From Pseudoalteromonas sp. OOF1S-7 (GTDB lineage Bacteria > Pseudomonadota > Gammaproteobacteria > Enterobacterales > Alteromonadaceae): a DNA stretch of 64,000 nucleotides. Below, one piece after another: positions 46,985 through 56,631 of the stretch. A program made the position numbers and the translations under genes. The notes under the pieces are model-generated. The model worked only from the letters and a program-made list of their open reading frames with translations. It ran no database searches and had not been told where the DNA came from. Numbering within the stretch: position 1 is the stretch's first letter; each line of letters begins with the position of its first letter. Location of the stretch: positions 124,001-188,000 of the forward strand of contig NZ_JAKRFZ010000010.1 in NCBI RefSeq assembly GCF_022347765.1, written 5' to 3'.

Positions 46985-47307
46985 GATTAAGTCGAACAGT
47001 TCCTGACGGTTATTGAAAAAACTAATAACGTATTTTTCTCATAGAAAAGGGAAGATTTAGCATACCTCGCGACGGTATAGTGCCCGCGTATTGCACAAAA
47101 GCAATTAGGAGGGAGATGATAACACACTAGCCGATCTACGAACAGTACCAACTCTGTTAATTCTTGTAAATATAGTGGTTAGTATTGTCTTTAAGTGTAA
47201 GCAAGATCAGTCGCGGTCACAGATAAAGGGAGCATATGCTGCTCCCCTCTTGATAGATTGCACTTAAGGCAAGAGAGTACTTTTTGTGACTAACGTCAGA
47301 CTATCTC
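46985..47307. other. Intergenic region with terminator
   Basis: No gene is seen in these 323 bases. A leftward terminator lies at 47228-47246, leaving about 240 bases that could hold a promoter for the sugar transferase and GT2 genes. No ops element was found here. Confidence 0.45.
47228..47246 (-). terminator. Terminator after the TupA-like gene
   Basis: GGGAGCA and TGCTCCC form a perfect 7-bp stem with a 5-base loop, followed on the minus strand by TTTAT. It lies 62 bases beyond the TupA-like stop and probably ends the main system B transcript. Confidence 0.65.
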
Positions 47308-48156
47308 TCACGACAAAGATTTTGCGTAAAGATCACCCCACAGCACTTCTGCTTTACGGCAGGAGAATGCTTCGAAGCCACTTCCAGGAGTCAAGGTAAG
47401 CTCACCAAAATAGATCTGCCCTTCTACAAGGTACAAATCGACTCTCATGTATTCGCTATCTCCAAGCAATGCAATGGCTAATTCCGCCATTTTATTTACT
47501 TCTTTGCTGGTTGGAAGTGGGTAGTCACCTTTTGCGTAAAGCACTTCCAAATCAAGCAGGTTCAACTCACTGTCGTAGTAGTTTCTTTTATGATCTGTAA
47601 ACCTATCAAAATCAACTTGTAAAAACCAAACTGGATCACCACCATTCCTGAAAACGTGGAATTTGAAGTCTTCCGGAACAGACCCGCTAACGCCAATTTT
47701 TTTTTCAACAATCACTCTACGTTCAATTTCTTTGTACTGAACCTCACCTAACAAGACACCTCGATAATCTTGCTTCAGTGCGTTATTAAATTTATTGCTA
47801 ATTTCCTCTGCCGCCTTCTCCGTGGGGAATATTTCAAGATGCCCGCTACCGCTTCCATGGTTTGTTTTTACTACTATGTCATCTCTCGACGTATCTATGT
47901 CATCAGGCCTAAGCTCTTCATATACACCGATTAAAGGGATCAAGTATTCACTGCCTATTCTTTCTTCAACGTACTTTCGCACCGCGTATTTATCAGCATA
48001 TATGCTCTCTTTCTTACCCAAACGAAGCTTTCTTAATTGGATATATTCGCTAAAAGACTTAGGGTTACTCCAGCTCATAAAATAGCCATGCTTAATAAAG
48101 AAGTATAAAAATACCCTGATTTTTAAAGGTAAAATCTTTAATACTGTATCTATCAT
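47308..48156 (-). CDS. TupA-like ATP-grasp protein
   Basis: Protein of 282 aa from the TupA-like ATP-grasp family, often found in polysaccharide clusters. The pattern IVVKTNHGSGSG near 95-106 is the nucleotide loop; RRVIVEKKIG, DFKFHVF and EYMRVDLYLVEGQIYFGELT carry metal- and ATP-binding residues. Members are thought to form amide bonds, for example between uronic acid and amino acids. With ugd in the same system, attachment of an amino acid to glucuronate is plausible but unproved. An A9 tract in the coding strand (47697-47705) could slip. Confidence 0.72.
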   Translation of the reverse strand: MIDTVLKILPLKIRVFLYFFIKHGYFMSWSNPKSFSEYIQLRKLRLGKKESIYADKYAVRKYVEERIGSEYLIPLIGVYEELRPDDIDTSRDDIVVKTNHGSGSGHLEIFPTEKAAEEISNKFNNALKQDYRGVLLGEVQYKEIERRVIVEKKIGVSGSVPEDFKFHVFRNGGDPVWFLQVDFDRFTDHKRNYYDSELNLLDLEVLYAKGDYPLPTSKEVNKMAELAIALLGDSEYMRVDLYLVEGQIYFGELTLTPGSGFEAFSCRKAEVLWGDLYAKSLS

Positions 48157-49337
48157 TTCGAAACGTTGAACCTCTTTCCTGCGATCTCAGTAATGACTTC
48201 ATGCCAATACTTTTGTAAAGTCATTGGCTGTACTTTTGCAACGTGTTGAAAAAACTCTTCCCTCGCCTCAACATCCAGCATAGATTGGATCGCCTCTTGC
48301 AGGCCTTTATCATCCCCTGGCCGAATGATAAGACCGTTTTCTCCATCTTTGACAAATGCATGGATCCCCCCTACATCAGAGACAATGACAGGTTTGCCTA
48401 AGCTCCACGCTTCCATTATAACCCTTGGAAAACCTTCATAATTATTTTTAGAAGGTACAAGCACAACATCACTCTGTGCATAGAGCTTTGCCACATCCTG
48501 ATTACGGACCTGACCATAAAGCGTCACACTGTCAGACAGACCATGTTCCTTAATAAATTGCTCCAATGAAGCTTTAATTTCTCCACCGCCAGCGATATGG
48601 AAGTGAACAGCTCCTTTAAGCCTCTTGGCTGCTTCCATGATCTCCAGAATGCCTTTATCTTCAGTCAGCCTACCTACGAATAGGCAATTAAGCTTTTGCT
48701 CTTCTTTAGTAACATCTGATTTAGAGAAGCTCTGCACCATAGTATCTACGAACTGGTGCGTGTTATTGGGGTTATAATGAGCGCTAAAATCGTACATTGC
48801 CTGCCCAGTACAGACATTTTCAACAGTATCTCCGGCACAAATTTTTGCCATATAGCGCTTTATCACTCGCGAAAAGACATAGGCCAGGAACTTGTTTACC
48901 CCTTTATATTTCTTGTCACGCCAGGTATTGAATCCATCTGCACAGATATGGTTAAACAATGGCTTTTTATGTCTCATCACTCTCAGAGCGAAGACAATAG
49001 CCCCCATCGAAGGAGTTCTTGCCCAAAAAATGGCGTCGTCATGCGCCAAGATGACTTTGTCACACTCCGCCTTGAAATTGCGAAGGTAACCGGGCTTAAT
49101 CAAAGCAAATTTCGCAAATTGCATCGTTGAGTCATACCAGGGAGACTCATAAAAATGGGCTTCACTGACTTCTGTACTCGCCCCTTCAGGCATAACACTA
49201 CCATTACATGCTTGAGACATAACATAAACATTCTCTTTCCCTACCATATTTTGCAAGAAAGCCGCGGATGTTTGTCTAGTATAATAATGATCACCAAACT
49301 TAGTGTAAGGTTCTCCCAAAAAAGCTATGATTTTCAT
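48153..49337 (-). CDS. GT4 family glycosyltransferase (system B)
   Basis: GT-B retaining enzyme of 394 aa. FVGRLTEDKGILEIMEAAKR and VPSKNNYEGFPRVIMEAWS form the typical GT4 C-terminal domain, including the EX7E region. The N-terminal acceptor domain begins IIAFLGEPYTKFGDH. No signal or membrane anchor is clear. It overlaps the ATP-grasp gene by four bases. Donor unknown. Confidence 0.85.
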   Translation of the reverse strand: MKIIAFLGEPYTKFGDHYYTRQTSAAFLQNMVGKENVYVMSQACNGSVMPEGASTEVSEAHFYESPWYDSTMQFAKFALIKPGYLRNFKAECDKVILAHDDAIFWARTPSMGAIVFALRVMRHKKPLFNHICADGFNTWRDKKYKGVNKFLAYVFSRVIKRYMAKICAGDTVENVCTGQAMYDFSAHYNPNNTHQFVDTMVQSFSKSDVTKEEQKLNCLFVGRLTEDKGILEIMEAAKRLKGAVHFHIAGGGEIKASLEQFIKEHGLSDSVTLYGQVRNQDVAKLYAQSDVVLVPSKNNYEGFPRVIMEAWSLGKPVIVSDVGGIHAFVKDGENGLIIRPGDDKGLQEAIQSMLDVEAREEFFQHVAKVQPMTLQKYWHEVITEIAGKRFNVSK

Positions 49338-49405
49338 TGTGTACCTTATAAAAATTCAGGGCTACCAAACCTTCAGTATGGTGCCGTATAAGCAAGTATT
49401 ATATC

Positions 49406-50542
49406 CTATTTCTCGCTTTGGATTGCACTGGAATACCTGTAGCTTAGGCCTATCGCAATGCCATTACATAAGAAAATGGTTTCCAGAAAAGGGTGGAGAT
49501 AAGACAGTCCAACGACATTCGCAATGAAGAAAATACACATTCCTTTACTTTTCAGCCCCATCCCATAGAGCAAGAAGAATAGGAAGTAGCATGCAAACCC
49601 AATGAGGCCAAAATGACCAATCAGCATGGTTATTAATAGATGACTGTATTTACCCTCTTCATAAGAGTAGGCGAAATTACCCTCATTGATACCAAATCCA
49701 AACAACAACTCCTTTATCGAGTACTGTGCGCTCAATGTTGGCAGGCTCTGTAGAACCCCCAATTTGGTTGAACCACTTCCGTCACTTGTCAGCACCTGAA
49801 AAATGGTTGGTGACAGGAAGCATACTGCAATCAACCCCAAGACGATCAACTGTACTTGATTAACCATGTCACGCCGGAAAAAGAACAAATATAAATATAA
49901 TACAAGGCTTGACGCAATCGCAGCCCGGCTCAAAGTGAGAAAGATCAAGACCAGGAAAGTGGCACTGATCACTTTTCTGAAACGCTGATTATCAGAGAAA
50001 TAGGCAAAATAAACTTTGTGAATTGCAAAATAAAACAATGCATATAGCCCCACTGCGTTCGAGTCAACCATAAAGGGACTATCCATTTTAAGGGCATAGA
50101 AGTTTTGCAAAACCTGGCTTGGATCTGAAATAATAGACAGAGAGCGTAAAACAAATTCCAGGCTCAAGAAAATCAAAGCAAATACACTCATTAAGAGCAT
50201 TGCACTGTGAATTTCACTTTTGCGGGTATGGCAGATCAAATAAATTGCCAATAGAGACATCAAAACAGGCAAGATGATCTTCACCGTATCGAACAGAGCT
50301 TCAGATGCAGAAGAGTTACCTATAAACGAGCAGACTACCAGAGAAAAGAACAAAAATGCATGCAGGCTGAAGTCTGTTCGCAGGCGTAGCTTACTGTTTG
50401 TGTCAATCCTGGAGGCGAATAAGCTCCATACGACTACGAGCACACCAAATAATGGGACGAGAAAGCGAGTGCCCGTATATGATCCATACTGGATCGTACT
50501 CGCAACAAGTAAAATAGTGAGAAGTAAACCGTACTTAGACAT
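49406..50542 (-). CDS. Putative Wzy / O-antigen ligase-family polymerase (system B)
   Basis: Polytopic membrane protein of 378 aa with about ten helices and a periplasmic loop around 235-300 containing GFGINEGNF, similar to the O-antigen ligase/polymerase family. It should polymerise the system B repeat. The ATG at 50542 follows a TTG one codon upstream. It lies between glycosyltransferases and Wzx. Confidence 0.75.
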   Translation of the reverse strand: MSKYGLLLTILLVASTIQYGSYTGTRFLVPLFGVLVVVWSLFASRIDTNSKLRLRTDFSLHAFLFFSLVVCSFIGNSSASEALFDTVKIILPVLMSLLAIYLICHTRKSEIHSAMLLMSVFALIFLSLEFVLRSLSIISDPSQVLQNFYALKMDSPFMVDSNAVGLYALFYFAIHKVYFAYFSDNQRFRKVISATFLVLIFLTLSRAAIASSLVLYLYLFFFRRDMVNQVQLIVLGLIAVCFLSPTIFQVLTSDGSGSTKLGVLQSLPTLSAQYSIKELLFGFGINEGNFAYSYEEGKYSHLLITMLIGHFGLIGFACYFLFFLLYGMGLKSKGMCIFFIANVVGLSYLHPFLETIFLCNGIAIGLSYRYSSAIQSEK

Positions 50543-50567
50543 CAACTTTGCTTACCTAAGAGAGAAT

Positions 50568-51548
50568 TTACAAGAATTTCTTCTTGAGACTATGCAGCCT
50601 ACGTAGCAATGGCAATGCATGTTTAAACATGCTCAATATCTTCTGGCTTGAGTTGACCCCTTTATAAAGTGCTTCCGACTCAGTTAAAAACTGCTTTGTG
50701 AGGTCATAATGACGTGACTTAAGTGCAGAAATGGCTAAGTAGGCCAATTCCCTTGCAATACAATAATCAATAAGTTCAGATGTTACGCCAAGTTTCTCTA
50801 CACGCTTTAAAGACATGACAAATGCATCACGCTCTTTTAGAAGATGCGCTTTAGCAAGCCCTGAGCGTTCACTAGACCAGGAGTTTTCAGCTTCCCGACG
50901 ATACATCGAATAAACACCAGGCACATAGATAGCACCTCCCTCAGCAGCGGCCACCATCTGGATAAACATATCACCGACTGGGGCACCTTCAAGGTAAACG
51001 GGTAAATCAGTCATCGCACACCGCTTGAACATCAGAGTCGCAGTTGCCATCAGACCGCCACCACCTTTTATAACCTCTTCAAAAGACAACAGCTTAATTT
51101 CATCGCCAAGATTAACATTATTCGTTTTTTTACCGTCAGGGTACAAATTGATCGCAGGGTGAAAACTCAAAGCAACATCAGGATGTGCCTGCATAGCTTG
51201 ATACTGAGCTTCCAACTTGTCTTCAGAATCCCAATAATCATCGCCTTCACACATCGCTATGTAGTCACCTTTGGCTGCACCAAGCGCAGTAATAGTCGGC
51301 AAGGTCCGCATTTTTGAGTATTGGTTTTCGTCGGGAAAGAGTAAACGAATTTTCTCAGGGTGCATCTGCGCGTATCGTGAAATTATCTCACGAGTCTTAT
51401 CAGTCGAACAGTCATCGTATACGACTATTTCAGTATTCAGAGTGGTTTTTTGATTCAAAAAGCTTTTTAGGGCATCTTCAATATAACCTTCCTGATTAAA
51501 CGCGATGCAGACCACACTCAAGTCTATACTGTTACCTGGATTCAACAT
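50568..51548 (-). CDS. GT2 family glycosyltransferase
   Basis: GT-A transferase of 326 aa. LSVVCIAFNQEGYIEDALKS is the start of the fold, VYDDCSTDKT is the nucleotide-binding region and CEGDDYW carries the DXD-like motif near 98-104. The C-terminal portion is helical and basic. It overlaps wzx by 17 bases. Its donor cannot be inferred. Confidence 0.85.
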   Translation of the reverse strand: MLNPGNSIDLSVVCIAFNQEGYIEDALKSFLNQKTTLNTEIVVYDDCSTDKTREIISRYAQMHPEKIRLLFPDENQYSKMRTLPTITALGAAKGDYIAMCEGDDYWDSEDKLEAQYQAMQAHPDVALSFHPAINLYPDGKKTNNVNLGDEIKLLSFEEVIKGGGGLMATATLMFKRCAMTDLPVYLEGAPVGDMFIQMVAAAEGGAIYVPGVYSMYRREAENSWSSERSGLAKAHLLKERDAFVMSLKRVEKLGVTSELIDYCIARELAYLAISALKSRHYDLTKQFLTESEALYKGVNSSQKILSMFKHALPLLRRLHSLKKKFL

Positions 51549-53010
51549 TTACCAAAGTCTCTTTATTTAAAAGTTTAGCTAAAACCAATGCCCCTAAAAC
51601 GATAGCGGCGTATAGTAAAGCCATTGTGATAAGTAGAACAAGAGTTGTAAGCTGGATTTTATTTATACCAAAAAACACAGTGAGCCCACTCACCAAGCAG
51701 CACATAAGCAGCGAAGGTAAAATACTACAGCTAAACCAAGCTTTATGCGTAACAACACGGGTTTTGTGATGAACATACCATTGCCACAGCAAAAATGACG
51801 CTAGCTTAAAAGAAAATGATAGAAAAGCTACATATAACACATCATAGAAATAGGCAAAAAAGAATATAAGAGGTATATACGTTACTAACAAAAGCTTGTT
51901 GTATCTAACATGCTCTTTTAGATCTCCAATAGCGACCTGGAGATAATATTGAAACGCCGTAACAATTGCGACACTGTTTCCTAAAATATATAAAGTGAGG
52001 ATAGTTTCTCCCCATTCTGCGGCTACCGGATCTGAAGTGAATAACAGCAAAACCTGCCTTGAGAACAGCGCGACTAACACACCTACAGGCAACAACACAG
52101 CCGCGACAAACATCGCACTCTTATGATACAGACTGAGAAACTGCTTTTGTTGATTACTTGCGTATAATTTGGTCAAGCGCGGGATCAGAACAGCTCCAAT
52201 AGGAAAACCAAGCGTAATCATGGCAGAAGAGATAGTGATACACATAGTGTAATAACCATATTCTTCAGGAAGAAGTATGTTTGAAAACAGCAACTTATCT
52301 AAGTGCAATGTAGCAGCGCTTACTAACGCTGTAAATGCTACACTCAGGATGTACTTTCTATTTTCGCTCAGTTCAGCTATGTAGAACCGTCCCGGTAGCC
52401 AAAACGAAAGCGACAATCGATTGGCAACCCGTAGTCTGAAAATTAATAACTCTAAGACAGTCGCAGCGACATGGATCTGAAAGTACAATTCTAAGCTGGG
52501 TTCTCTGTACATAATATATGTACATACTGGGTATTTAATAGTATTAAATAGTATTGTTCCAGCATTTAGCCATAGAAAGTCTTCTTTGCCTTGTAATGCA
52601 GCCCTGTAGATCGAAGCTATCAGGCGTGAGGAAACAATAAAGAACAACAAAGCAATTATAGTTTCAGTAATTATCTCATTCCCTTTGAACCAGTACTTCA
52701 GTATCTGGTCGGATAGGAGATAGCTTGAAAAAAAGATAACGGCAAAAACAAGTAAAGAAATAGTTTCAAAACTCTTCAGCGTCCTAGTCGTAGTTTTTGT
52801 GTTGCCCGAACTGGCCGCTATGACACGACAAAGTGTAGGACTCAAACCTGAGTCCAACACATTTATAAATATCTGTATAACTGTGTAAAAGCCGATAATA
52901 CCAAATGCCACAGGGCCCATAATGTTATATAAAAAAGGCATAACAAGTATGCCTATTAACATTGAATAACCCTGATTTAGGTAAGTCAGCAATGCATTAC
53001 GTTTCAGCAA
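51532..53010 (-). CDS. wzx: Wzx-type polysaccharide flippase
   Basis: Membrane protein of 492 aa with about 12-14 helices and the MATE/PST pattern of O-antigen flippases (GPVAFGIIGFYTVIQIF near 31-47). It would translocate the undecaprenyl-linked system B repeat. The start codon appears to be TTG. It sits between the pyruvyltransferase-family gene and GT2 gene. Confidence 0.82.
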   Translation of the reverse strand: MLKRNALLTYLNQGYSMLIGILVMPFLYNIMGPVAFGIIGFYTVIQIFINVLDSGLSPTLCRVIAASSGNTKTTTRTLKSFETISLLVFAVIFFSSYLLSDQILKYWFKGNEIITETIIALLFFIVSSRLIASIYRAALQGKEDFLWLNAGTILFNTIKYPVCTYIMYREPSLELYFQIHVAATVLELLIFRLRVANRLSLSFWLPGRFYIAELSENRKYILSVAFTALVSAATLHLDKLLFSNILLPEEYGYYTMCITISSAMITLGFPIGAVLIPRLTKLYASNQQKQFLSLYHKSAMFVAAVLLPVGVLVALFSRQVLLLFTSDPVAAEWGETILTLYILGNSVAIVTAFQYYLQVAIGDLKEHVRYNKLLLVTYIPLIFFFAYFYDVLYVAFLSFSFKLASFLLWQWYVHHKTRVVTHKAWFSCSILPSLLMCCLVSGLTVFFGINKIQLTTLVLLITMALLYAAIVLGALVLAKLLNKETLVNVESR

Positions 53011-53019
53011 GCTTTGAAC

Positions 53020-54303
53020 CTATTTTGTCAGATACTTTTTAAAGTAGTCTTTTCTTTTTTCGCCCAATGTACGCTTATTAAGATCAAACTCTTGCGATTG
53101 ATAAAACTCACAGTATGTCTCTTTCAATTGCGAAAGGTTACTGCCGATGTCTTCAAGCACTTCTAAATAATCGGTCCTCAGAATCGTAGATGCATCATAC
53201 GAAGTCCCCGACAGTGCATTCTTTAACAAACCATAATTCTTATTAAAGTAGTACCTTAAGTCATAAACTGGCTTCATGACATTCACAACCGGAACCTTGT
53301 GTGAGATAGAGATAACAAGTGCATGATAGCGATTACAGACAACGAACTCTGCGTTTCTGATGATCGATACGGCATCTTCTAATTTCAAATAAGAACCAGT
53401 GCTTTGAAAAACATGGAAAAAGTCAAACTTAATATTCTCTTTTAGGTAATCAGAGACATCATTGTTATCGAAGGGCATGTATACCACATGAAAACCATGC
53501 TCCTTGTTAATGCGTTCGATGAACCCCTTCACGGCTTCAAAATGTTCCTTAAGCCAAGAAAGAGGATAATAAAACTCAATAACAATATATTTTTTGTCAA
53601 AGTGCCTTACATTATCAGCTTTGCGGCTTAACTCATCATTTAGCAGGTACAAGTCATCAGGCAACTTATGCAGCTGTGCATTATCTACCCCCAACTTCTT
53701 TAAATAAGTTGATGACATTACAGTGTCTCGAACTGCTATTGGAGTGTCATCGAGAAAACCGAATATTTCGCTATAAAACTTTTCACTTTCATCAAACGGA
53801 CCAAATCCATTAGCAGTGAAAACAACCTGTTTTCCTAACATTTTAGCGACGATAATGGGGGCTACAATTTTAAATAAGTCGTCCTTCCTACCCCAGTCAT
53901 ACCAAAGCTGATTAAAGTACCCCCCCCCGGATACCAGCAGCACATCAACATCTGCAAGCTGCTTCTTGATCTCATCAATATTTTCAATGGAGTCAGCAAT
54001 TTCAATTGGTGTAGGTACAATGTCTACAGGATTAATTTTGAAATTAATAGATTTCAGCGCGAACTTAACAAGTCGCTCTATAAACTTAGGCTTTCTGTAA
54101 AAAGACTTAGATAACTTAACCTCAACATACTCACAGTTATAATCGTCAAAGTAGTCGTTATCAAGTTCAGCAACAAACCCTTTTGAGTAGTTGAAGATAA
54201 CATATTGGTTATTCTCGCCCATATCGTAAATATTATTTACAAACATAGCGTAATCACCAAGGTTTCTATCGGCCAGAGGGCCAGTTAAAGCTATTTTCAT
54301 CAT
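53020..54303 (-). CDS. Polysaccharide pyruvyl transferase family protein (system B)
   Basis: Protein of 427 aa with NLGDYAMFVNN at the start, the VSGGGYFNQLW motif near 128 and CNRYHALVISIS near 320, all typical of the pyruvyltransferase family. It would add pyruvate ketal or transfer a sugar. Three consecutive GGG glycine codons in the VSGGGYF motif create a G9 run on the coding strand, which can slip and switch the gene off. Two adjacent ATG codons start it. It is related to the 31603 protein but clearly different. Confidence 0.78.
   Translation of the reverse strand: MMKIALTGPLADRNLGDYAMFVNNIYDMGENNQYVIFNYSKGFVAELDNDYFDDYNCEYVEVKLSKSFYRKPKFIERLVKFALKSINFKINPVDIVPTPIEIADSIENIDEIKKQLADVDVLLVSGGGYFNQLWYDWGRKDDLFKIVAPIIVAKMLGKQVVFTANGFGPFDESEKFYSEIFGFLDDTPIAVRDTVMSSTYLKKLGVDNAQLHKLPDDLYLLNDELSRKADNVRHFDKKYIVIEFYYPLSWLKEHFEAVKGFIERINKEHGFHVVYMPFDNNDVSDYLKENIKFDFFHVFQSTGSYLKLEDAVSIIRNAEFVVCNRYHALVISISHKVPVVNVMKPVYDLRYYFNKNYGLLKNALSGTSYDASTILRTDYLEVLEDIGSNLSQLKETYCEFYQSQEFDLNKRTLGEKRKDYFKKYLTK
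53920..53928. repeat. C9/G9 homopolymer inside the pyruvyltransferase-family gene
   Basis: Nine C bases in a row (G9 on the coding strand) fall in the VSGGGYF motif. A change of one base would shift the reading frame and truncate the protein, a typical slipped-strand phase-variation site. Confidence 0.8.
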
Positions 54304-54307
54304 TGAC

Positions 54308-55573
54308 CTATAGTAAAGCTTCTACACTATCTATAGAGAACGTCGCAACACCTAGCTGCTGCACATCGACACGCTCTCTGAAAGAGTCATCGATAAATAT
54401 CGCGTTCTTATGTTTTATAACTGAAGACTTAGGTGAGCCATCTGTAATATGATAGATAGTGTCAAACAAGTTTGTCAGTCGGTATTTATTCAAAGATTCT
54501 GTCAGATCATATTCGTGACGTGTTACTAAATGTACCTGACAACCATCAGAAATCGATTTGTACAGCAAAGCAATAAGCTGTTCATTGACTCTGTTATTGA
54601 TAATAATACAGTCATCAAAATCAACATATATATGCTTATAATTTAGCTGCAAATTGTATCTATTTGAAAGGTTCCTTTCTTGTTTAACCTCAAAGGAATT
54701 TGGGTTTACTTGGACAGATATTCCATCATGTGCATACAGTGACAACTCAGCAAAGTTCACACCTTTTACCCGGTTTGTTGACATTGAACCGGCAATGCGT
54801 GTTGCAACTTCCATCAGGACTAGCTCACCAGAATCACTTTCTTTTACCTGGAAAAACCAAGCCCCCAGCATTCCAATACTGTTATTTAGCTTTTCAGCGA
54901 AACTAAAAAATTTCTTCGTTGGATCTGAAATTGTCTGGGTACCAACTGCAATTCCATTCATGATCCTCGTACGCACGCGCGGGCCTGCGTACTCCAGAGT
55001 ACCTTCAGCGGATGTATAACAGTCAATGGTATACTCTTTGCCAGGTAAATACTCACACACGACATGCGTTTCAAAATCAACCTGCTCTAAAGCTTCCAGG
55101 CTATCGGCCCTGAAAGCGCCCTTACTACCCTGCCCAACATCAGGCTTAACAAAAACGGGGAGAGCAGATGGCAAAACCTCATCTAGCTTATTAAACAGGC
55201 GAGGTAAGGCAACCGCCCCCTTTAACTTACTGTAGGTTGCTTTTTTTGAACGGCAAATTCGATTAGCTTCTACACTAGACGTGATAACTTTTGCATCGAT
55301 ATTTTCTCTGTTCTCTGAAAGTAAAAGCGCTGCGTCATCATGTGCCGGAAAAACATGGGTAATGTTATGTTCTTTAACAAAACGATTTACATGCTCCAAG
55401 AAGGATTCATCTCTGATGTACGGCGCACCACTATAAAAGTGCTCGAATTCATAGGCTGATGAGTCCTCAACAGAATTTAGACCTATAACTTTAAGCCCTT
55501 TAACACCTTTCAATGCTCTGTTTATCTCTAAGCCAATTTCCGTACCACAGGGCACAACTAATACATTTTTCAT
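54308..55573 (-). CDS. ATP-grasp ligase fused to HAD-like domain
   Basis: Protein of 421 aa. Residues 1 to about 300 form an ATP-grasp enzyme: PAHDDAALLLSENRE, SSVEANRICRSKKATYSKL, VKPDVGQGSKGAF and a MEVATRIAGSMS metal-binding part. From about 312 a HAD-like domain begins with VDFDDCII and later IDDSFRER. ATP-grasp enzymes of this kind often form amides using amino acids; here it is next to a VioA-like aminotransferase, so it may acylate the new 4-amino group. The HAD part is an uncommon addition. Substrate is inferred. Confidence 0.68.
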   Translation of the reverse strand: MKNVLVVPCGTEIGLEINRALKGVKGLKVIGLNSVEDSSAYEFEHFYSGAPYIRDESFLEHVNRFVKEHNITHVFPAHDDAALLLSENRENIDAKVITSSVEANRICRSKKATYSKLKGAVALPRLFNKLDEVLPSALPVFVKPDVGQGSKGAFRADSLEALEQVDFETHVVCEYLPGKEYTIDCYTSAEGTLEYAGPRVRTRIMNGIAVGTQTISDPTKKFFSFAEKLNNSIGMLGAWFFQVKESDSGELVLMEVATRIAGSMSTNRVKGVNFAELSLYAHDGISVQVNPNSFEVKQERNLSNRYNLQLNYKHIYVDFDDCIIINNRVNEQLIALLYKSISDGCQVHLVTRHEYDLTESLNKYRLTNLFDTIYHITDGSPKSSVIKHKNAIFIDDSFRERVDVQQLGVATFSIDSVEALL

Positions 55574-56631
55574 AATTTACTTTCTTTTAAAACCTTACAT
55601 ACACGCTCTACATCTTGCACTGTCATATAGTAGTGTAGAGGAAGGCATAACACCTTAGACACGCGATCTTCCGCAATAGGCATACTTTCAGCATCTTCAA
55701 ACTGCGTATTAATAGCGGGTTCAAAGTATCGCCGACTTTGAATACTGTTTTCTTGGAGTGCGCTTTCTATCTTGCTTCTTTCCTCAGAAGAGGCACAGCC
55801 GATTACGAAGTAAGCACCATTTTTTGATGCTTTGTCGTGCCATTCGGGAAGAATAAAGTCATTTTTCAGGAGTTTAGTGTAGGTCTCAAACAGGTGAGTT
55901 CGATGACTCAATACATCATCAATGATATCCAGATTAACCAGTCCAACAGCAGCCTGGTATTCATTCATTTTAGCATTGATACCAATCTCACCATGATGTT
56001 GAGAAAAATTAATTAACCGTTTTGCTATGTCAAAATGCTCTTTCTTCTTAAAGCATATTGCACCGCCTTCCACGGTATGAAACAACTTGGTCGCGTGAAA
56101 ACTTAAAGTAGAGGCATCTCCAAATGTCAAAACCGAACGTTCAGCTACACGCACTCCAAAAGCATGTGCCGCATCATAAATGACATTCACACCTGAAGGT
56201 TGCTGCACTTCTATCAGCTCAACATCACATGGGTTGCCATATACGTGTGTTGCGACAATCGTGTCAAAGCCATCCTGCTGATTAACGAGTTCAATTGCTT
56301 CAGGCGCGGCCAGATTCCAACTTTTGCCATCGACGTCCGAAAACAGAACCTTGTGACCTTGCCACTTCAATGCACTGGCTGTCGCAACGAAACTGAATGG
56401 TGTGGTAACCACCCCGTTTGCCGAAAGCGCTTTAGCAGCTACCTGGAGCGCACTGGTGCCATTATTTACAAGCAGTAAATTCTGTACACCCAAATAGGCC
56501 TCTAGACGCTCTGTTAGCTGTTGATGCAACTGGCCAAAGTTCGTATACCAGGCGTTGTCTTCGACCTGCTGCAAGTACTTCGTAAGTTTCTTCAGATCCG
56601 GTTTTATCGGATTATTCAGGTTGATATTCAT
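55570..56631 (-). CDS. DegT-family sugar aminotransferase, VioA-like
   Basis: PLP-dependent aminotransferase of 353 aa. The PLP lysine is probably K182 in [14 protein letters not shown], a pattern near Vio[11 protein letters not shown] and DAAHAFG are other family motifs. With RfbA and RfbB it should make dTDP-4-amino-4,6-dideoxy-hexose (Qui4N or Fuc4N type) from dTDP-4-keto-6-deoxyglucose. No rfbC or rfbD is present, so rhamnose is unlikely here. It overlaps rfbA by four bases. Confidence 0.82.
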   Translation of the reverse strand: MNINLNNPIKPDLKKLTKYLQQVEDNAWYTNFGQLHQQLTERLEAYLGVQNLLLVNNGTSALQVAAKALSANGVVTTPFSFVATASALKWQGHKVLFSDVDGKSWNLAAPEAIELVNQQDGFDTIVATHVYGNPCDVELIEVQQPSGVNVIYDAAHAFGVRVAERSVLTFGDASTLSFHATKLFHTVEGGAICFKKKEHFDIAKRLINFSQHHGEIGINAKMNEYQAAVGLVNLDIIDDVLSHRTHLFETYTKLLKNDFILPEWHDKASKNGAYFVIGCASSEERSKIESALQENSIQSRRYFEPAINTQFEDAESMPIAEDRVSKVLCLPLHYYMTVQDVERVCKVLKESKL

